NCBI RefSeq assembly: GCF_041690465.1
Contig: NZ_JAWLHG010000004.1
Coordinates: 1-64,000 of the forward strand
DNA length: 64,000 nt
From: Falsiroseomonas sp041690465
GTDB lineage: Bacteria > Pseudomonadota > Alphaproteobacteria > Acetobacterales > Acetobacteraceae
Direction: 5' to 3'
Shown here: positions 60,057 to 64,000 of the stretch, piece by piece
Position numbering within the stretch: the first letter of the stretch is position 1
Layout: every line of letters starts with the position of its first letter
Translations under genes and position numbers: made by a program
The notes under the pieces: generated by a model
What the model saw: the letters and a program-made list of their open reading frames with translations, nothing else
What the model was told of the DNA's origin: nothing
The model's database searches: none

Positions 60057-60455
60057 ATGTTCAGCCTGACCGTCGTGGACCACATCATGATCGCCCACAG
60101 CTTCCGCGGCGAGGCCTTCGGCCCGGCGCAGCGGCTGCACGGCGCCACCTTCATCGTCGAGGCGGAGTTCCGCGCGCCGAAGCTCGACGACCTGCACCTG
60201 CTGATCGACATCGGCCTGGCCAAGGACGTGCTGCGCGCCGTGCTGGCCCCGATCGACTACCGCAACCTCGATGCCGAACCGCTCTTCGCCGGCAAGAACA
60301 CCACGACGGAGTATCTCTGCCTGCACATCCAGCAGGAGCTCGCCAAGGCCTGCCGCGACGGGCGGCTCGGCGACGGGGGCAAGGGCGTGACGGTCATCAA
60401 GGTGCTGCTGCGCGAGAGCCACGTCGCCTGGGCGGCCTTCGAGGGCCTCGTCTGA
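60057..60455 (+). CDS. Divergent 6-pyruvoyl-tetrahydropterin synthase/QueD homologue
   Basis: The 132-residue protein aligns with the PTPS/QueD fold: AHSFRG (H14), RLHGATF (H28), DYRNLD (D67), NTTTEYL (E85) and a terminal RESHVAWAAFEG. Canonical enzymes have CxxxHGH. Here the position of the catalytic Cys is Ala24 and the second His of HGH is Ala30, so zinc binding and catalysis must differ. Size is normal. It lies 2 nt before a glycosyltransferase. A modified pterin or an unrelated reaction is inferred from the cluster. Confidence 0.8.
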   Translation: MFSLTVVDHIMIAHSFRGEAFGPAQRLHGATFIVEAEFRAPKLDDLHLLIDIGLAKDVLRAVLAPIDYRNLDAEPLFAGKNTTTEYLCLHIQQELAKACRDGRLGDGGKGVTVIKVLLRESHVAWAAFEGLV

Positions 60456-60457
60456 GC

Positions 60458-61495
60458 ATGCGGGTCGCGCTGCTCGTCCCTGGCCCGTTCGACACCATCT
60501 CCGGCGGCTACATCTACGACCGCCGGCTGGTCGGGGGGCTGCGCGCGCTCGGGCACGGGGTGGAGGTGGTGGAACTCCCCGGCCGCCATCCACTGCCCGA
60601 CGATGCCGCCACCGAGGGCGCGCGCGCCGCGCTTGCCGCCGTGCCGGAGGGGACACGTATCGTCGTGGACGGGCTCGGCCTGCCCGCCTTCGCGCCGCTC
60701 GCGGAGGACCTCGCCGCCCGCGGCGCCATCGGCCTGATCCATCACCCCACCGCCCTTGAGCACGGCAATCCCGGCCCGGTGCGCGATGCGCTGCGCGAGG
60801 CGGAGCGCGCGCTGTTCCCCCGCCTTGCGCGGCTGGTGGCGACCAGCCCGCTCACCGCACGGCGGCTGGCGCCGGAGTTCGAGGTGGATCCCGCACGGAT
60901 CGGCGTGGTGGAACCCGGCACCGATCCGGCGCCGCGCAGCCCCGGCTCGGGCGGCGTGGGCTGCGCCATCCTGGCGCTCGGCTCGCTGATTCCGCGCAAG
61001 GGCCATGACGTGCTGCTACGCGCCCTGGCAACGCTGTTCGACCTGGACTGGACGCTCACCATCGCCGGCGGCGCGCGCGATCCCGTCTATGCGCACGGCC
61101 TCTCGGCCCTCGCCGAGGAGCTTGGCATCGCCCAGCGCGTGACCTTCGCCGGCGAGGTGGACGGCGCCGCGCTGGAGGCGCTGTGGCAGCGCACCGATGT
61201 GTTCGCGCTGGCCAGTCACTGGGAAGGCTACGGCATGGCGGTGGCCGAAGCGCTGGCGCGCGGGCTGCCGGTGGCGGTGGCGTCCGGCGGCGCGCTGGCG
61301 GAGCTGGTGCCGGTGGAGGCGGGCGTGGTCTCGCCGCCGGGCGATGTGGTTTCGCTCGGCAAGGCGATGCGCCGGGTCGTCTTCGACACCGAATTGCGCG
61401 CCGGAATGGCGGAGGCCGCGTGGTCGGCCGGCCAGAAGCTGCCGCGCTGGGAGGACCGCGCCGCGGCCTTCGTCGCCGAGCTGGAGCGCGGCTGA
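60458..61495 (+). CDS. Glycosyltransferase family 4 protein
   Basis: The 345-residue protein has two Rossmann-like domains of a GT-B enzyme: N-terminal GPFDTISGGYIYDRRLVGGLRALGHGVEVVELPG, and C-terminal LALGSLIPRKGHDVLLRALA, FALASHWEGYGMAVAEALARGLPVAVASGG with the EX7E-type donor site. It would transfer a sugar from a nucleotide donor. It is embedded between the PTPS and methyltransferase genes (1-nt overlap with the latter), so the acceptor may be a pterin-like product. Confidence 0.88.
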   Translation: MRVALLVPGPFDTISGGYIYDRRLVGGLRALGHGVEVVELPGRHPLPDDAATEGARAALAAVPEGTRIVVDGLGLPAFAPLAEDLAARGAIGLIHHPTALEHGNPGPVRDALREAERALFPRLARLVATSPLTARRLAPEFEVDPARIGVVEPGTDPAPRSPGSGGVGCAILALGSLIPRKGHDVLLRALATLFDLDWTLTIAGGARDPVYAHGLSALAEELGIAQRVTFAGEVDGAALEALWQRTDVFALASHWEGYGMAVAEALARGLPVAVASGGALAELVPVEAGVVSPPGDVVSLGKAMRRVVFDTELRAGMAEAAWSAGQKLPRWEDRAAAFVAELERG

Positions 61496-62367
61496 TGGCC
61501 GAGAGCTTCGATGGCGACTGGCTCGACCTGCGCGAGCCCTTCGATGCCAGGGCGCGCAACCCGGCGCTGGCGATGCGGCTCGCAGAGAGTCTGCCGGCGC
61601 GGCCGCGCATCCTCGACCTCGGCGCGGGCACCGGCTCCCTGCTGCGCTGGCTCGGCCACTTCATCGGGCGGGCGCAGGCCTGGACGCTGGTGGATGCCGA
61701 TGCCGGGTTGATCGAGCGCGCCTTCGACACCATCGCCGATCGCGCGAGCGCGGCGGGCTGGGGCGTCACCTGGCCAGGCAAGCGGACGCTGCTGGTGCAC
61801 AGCCCGCGCGGCGCCTGGCGCGTCGAGGGGCTGGTCGCCGACCTGCGGGAGGCGCCGGACAACCTGCCGCTGCACAACGTTGACGCCGTGGTGAACACCG
61901 CGCTCTGCGACCTGGTCAGCGAGGATTGGATCGGGGAGATCGCCGATGCCTGCGCCGAACACCGCCTGCCCTTCTACGCGGCGTTGAACGTGACGGGGCG
62001 CGAGCGCTTCACGCCGCCGCAACGCGGCGATGCGCTGGTGGCGCGCGGCTTCGCCCGCGACCAGGCGCGCGACAAGGGCTTTTCCGGCATCGCGCTCGGC
62101 GCAAAGGCGCCTGCCGCCATCGAGGCCGCCTTTGGGACGCGCGGCTACGAGGTGCTTCGTGCGCCTTCCGACTGGGTGGTGCCGCGCACCGCGCCGGCCA
62201 TGGCGGTTGCCCTCTCCGACGGCCATGCCGAGGCAGCGATGCGGCAGGAGCGGCGGGAGGCGCGGCGGATCACGCGCTGGATGCTGGACCGCGCCGGCCA
62301 GGCGCGCGACCTTCGGCTCTCGGTGCGGGTGGGGCACGCCGACATGCTCTGCCTGCCGCCGCGCTGA
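61495..62367 (+). CDS. Class I SAM-dependent methyltransferase
   Basis: The 290-residue protein has motif I ILDLGAGTGSLLRWL, an acidic LVDADAGLIERAF motif II and VDAVVNTALCDLVSEDW. It also has a long C-terminal region with RREARRITRWMLDRAG. It overlaps the glycosyltransferase stop by one base. Methylation of the cluster's product is inferred. The AUG is chosen because the upstream frame reads through the glycosyltransferase. Confidence 0.85.
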   Translation: MAESFDGDWLDLREPFDARARNPALAMRLAESLPARPRILDLGAGTGSLLRWLGHFIGRAQAWTLVDADAGLIERAFDTIADRASAAGWGVTWPGKRTLLVHSPRGAWRVEGLVADLREAPDNLPLHNVDAVVNTALCDLVSEDWIGEIADACAEHRLPFYAALNVTGRERFTPPQRGDALVARGFARDQARDKGFSGIALGAKAPAAIEAAFGTRGYEVLRAPSDWVVPRTAPAMAVALSDGHAEAAMRQERREARRITRWMLDRAGQARDLRLSVRVGHADMLCLPPR

Positions 62368-62385
62368 GCCCACCGGGAGGAAGCC

Positions 62386-62859
62386 ATGCCGGACAAGCCC
62401 ATCGCCATCCTGGCCAGCGATGCACCCTCGAGGGGCCCCTCCGGCTATCCGGAGGATCTGCGCCGCAAGGTCGCGGGCCGCGAGAAGCAGGTGCTGGGCG
62501 ACGTCTTCGGCCTGGTCAATTTCGGCGTGAACCTCACGCGCCTGGCGCCGGGCGCGGCCTCCGCGCTGCGCCACGCGCATGCGACGCAGGACGAGTTCGT
62601 CTATATCCTCGAAGGCGCGCCGACGCTGCGCACCGATGCCGGCGACACGCCGCTCAGCCCCGGCATGTGCGCCGGCTTCCGCGCCGGCACCGGCGACGCG
62701 CACTGCCTGGTGAACCTCACCGACCGGGATGTGCTGTACCTCGAGATCGGTGATCGCTCGCCCGGCGATCGGGTGGTCTATCCGGATGACGACCTCCACG
62801 CCGAGATGGGCAGCGACGGAAGGTGGCGCTACAGCCGGAAGGACGGCACGCCCCTCTAG
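62386..62859 (+). CDS. Cupin-domain protein
   Basis: The 157-residue protein has a single cupin barrel: LRHAHATQDEFVYILEGAPTLRTDAGDTPLSPGMCAGFRAGTGDAHCLVNLTDRDVLYLEIG. The metal-binding motif 1 pattern is H-A-H...E. Small proteins of this kind often accompany sugar-acid metabolism. It lies 18 bp after the methyltransferase and 16 bp before the kinase, so it may belong to either group. Confidence 0.85.
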   Translation: MPDKPIAILASDAPSRGPSGYPEDLRRKVAGREKQVLGDVFGLVNFGVNLTRLAPGAASALRHAHATQDEFVYILEGAPTLRTDAGDTPLSPGMCAGFRAGTGDAHCLVNLTDRDVLYLEIGDRSPGDRVVYPDDDLHAEMGSDGRWRYSRKDGTPL

Positions 62860-62875
62860 CCACACGGAAGCCATC

Positions 62876-64000
62876 ATGCCCCTGCTGCTCGGCTGCATCG
62901 CGGACGACTTCACCGGCGCCACCGACCTCGCCTCCATGCTGGTGAAGAACGGCATGGCGACGGTGCAGGTGATCGGCGTCCCCCACGGCGCCCTGCCGGA
63001 GGCTGACGCCGTGGTGGTGGCGCTGAAATCGCGCACCGCCCCGGTGGGCCAGGCCGTCGCGGAGAGCCTGGCGGCGGCCGAGGCGCTGCTCGCCGCCGGG
63101 GCGAAGCAGCTCTTCTTCAAATACTGCTCGACCTTCGACAGCACCGACGAAGGCAATATCGGCCCGGTCGCGGATGCTCTGCTGAAGCGGCTGGGAAGCG
63201 GCTTCGCGATCGCCTGCCCGGCCTTCCCGGCCAATGGGCGCAGCATCTACCAGGGGCACCTCTTCGTGGGCTCCCGCCTGCTGAGCGAGAGCGGGATGGA
63301 GAACCACCCGCTCACGCCGATGCGCGACCCCGACCTGGTGCGCGTGCTCGGCCGGCAGACCGAGGGCGGCGTCGGGCTGGTCCCCTTCGCCGTGGTCGAG
63401 CACGGCGCCGCGGCGATCCGGCGGGAGATGACGCGCCTCGCCGAAAGCGGGCGCCGCTATGCGATCGTGGATGCGGTGAGCGACGCGCATCTGCACGCCA
63501 TCGGGGAGGCAGTCGCCAGCCATGCGCTGGTCACGGGCGGCTCCGGCGTTGCGATGGGCCTGCCGGAGAATTTCCGCCGTGCCGGTCTGCTGCCGGCGCG
63601 CAGCGATGCGGCGGCGCTGCCGGCTGCCTCCGGCCTCTGCGCGGTCGTGGCCGGCTCGTGCTCGCGCGCGACACTCGGCCAGATCGGCTTCGCCCGCGAC
63701 CATGTGCCGGTGCTGGAGCTCGATCCGCTCGCCACACCGGACGCGGCGGCGCTGGCGGCCGAGGCGCTGCGCTGGGCGGAGGGCAAGCTGGATGCGGCGC
63801 GCCCGCTGGTCGTCGCGGCCAGCGCGCCGCCCGAGAAGGTCGCGGCTCTGCAGGCGAAGCTCGGCCGCGATGCCGCCGGCGCGCTGGTGGAGCACGCACT
63901 TGCCGCGGTGGCGGAGGGCCTCGTTGCGCGCGGCGTCAAGCGACTGGTGGTGGCGGGCGGCGAGACCTCGGGCGCGGTCGTGCAGCGGCTCGGCGTGCGC
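62876..64000 (+). CDS. otnK: Four-carbon acid sugar kinase (OtnK-like), cut by window end
   Basis: From MPLLLGCIADDFTGATDLASMLV at 62876 the frame is open to the end of the window (375 codons). It has KYCSTFDSTDEGNIGPV, CPAFPANGRSIYQGHLFV and VVAGSCSRATLGQI. The terminal GGETSGAVVQRL is the nucleotide-binding region of the DUF1537/OtnK family, which phosphorylates 3-oxo-tetronates. The last part of the C-terminus is missing. Family members usually have about 420 residues. Confidence 0.9.
   Translation, partial: MPLLLGCIADDFTGATDLASMLVKNGMATVQVIGVPHGALPEADAVVVALKSRTAPVGQAVAESLAAAEALLAAGAKQLFFKYCSTFDSTDEGNIGPVADALLKRLGSGFAIACPAFPANGRSIYQGHLFVGSRLLSESGMENHPLTPMRDPDLVRVLGRQTEGGVGLVPFAVVEHGAAAIRREMTRLAESGRRYAIVDAVSDAHLHAIGEAVASHALVTGGSGVAMGLPENFRRAGLLPARSDAAALPAASGLCAVVAGSCSRATLGQIGFARDHVPVLELDPLATPDAAALAAEALRWAEGKLDAARPLVVAASAPPEKVAALQAKLGRDAAGALVEHALAAVAEGLVARGVKRLVVAGGETSGAVVQRLGVR

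Overview
The window is high-GC proteobacterial DNA that reads as a motile alphaproteobacterium, most likely an Acetobacteraceae/Roseomonas-like member of the Rhodospirillales. This rests on several things: recA, a CckA-type kinase and the flhB-fliR-fliQ genes side by side; a ChpT-type phosphotransferase; FliX; a one-cysteine DksA; Coq7; a short-form HisG; and very GC-rich codon use with long antisense shadow frames. Species-level placement is inference.

Layout. (1) 1-2475 is a decayed mobile region ending at tRNA-Phe: the C-terminal end of an IS630-type transposase, an orphan open frame, an integrase N-terminal fragment and a small HEPN-like protein. (2) 2538-6876 is a minus-strand housekeeping operon in transcription order hisG, hisD, infA, maf, RNase E/G, yacG. 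(3) 6989-16752 holds a broken MFS transporter, nadK, a nitrilase-family amidase, a small lipoprotein, a MITE-like element, moaA, a TauE/SafE permease, a DUF3553 gene, chpT, gluQ, an esterase and an HNH protein. (4) 16766-28498 holds metabolic and envelope genes: a second MFS, an orphan DNA methyltransferase, coq7-dsbB, GST, cobalamin adenosyltransferase, TonB, a CDF transporter, and metH behind a divergent ArsR-methyltransferase regulator with a palindromic operator. (5) 28559-49740 and 55150-58091 form the recA/cckA/flagellar/chemotaxis locus: flgB-flgC-fliE-fliQ-fliR-flhB on the minus strand; fliO-fliP on the plus; speE and speD; a TPR protein, cheZ, cheY, motE-like, DUF6468, fliM and fliL on the minus strand; then flgF-flgG-flgA-flgH and flgI-flgJ-flgN on the plus, with fliX and dksA between. 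(6) 49821-55148 interrupts the flagellar genes with DUF1206, a SRAP peptidase and a 1211-residue KAP NTPase. (7) 58146-62367 is a compact cluster of a RibD-type reductase, an MDR dehydrogenase, a divergent PTPS/QueD homologue, a glycosyltransferase and a methyltransferase. A cupin and a four-carbon acid sugar kinase follow, the latter cut by the window end.

The best candidates for something new are the Clp-N-like/KAP NTPase gene, the pterin-like cluster whose PTPS homologue lacks the usual catalytic cysteine and one zinc histidine, and a family of intergenic palindromic repeats ending in TGAGGGC that occurs at least five times. A related-looking palindrome sits exactly where fliP should stop, and fliP has no stop codon there. 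Two near-canonical sigma-54 promoters (flgF, flgI) share upstream palindromes suggestive of FlbD-type activator sites, and fliX sits beside one of them. A four-copy 23-bp tandem repeat separates flgC from fliE and carries the fliE ribosome-binding sequence.
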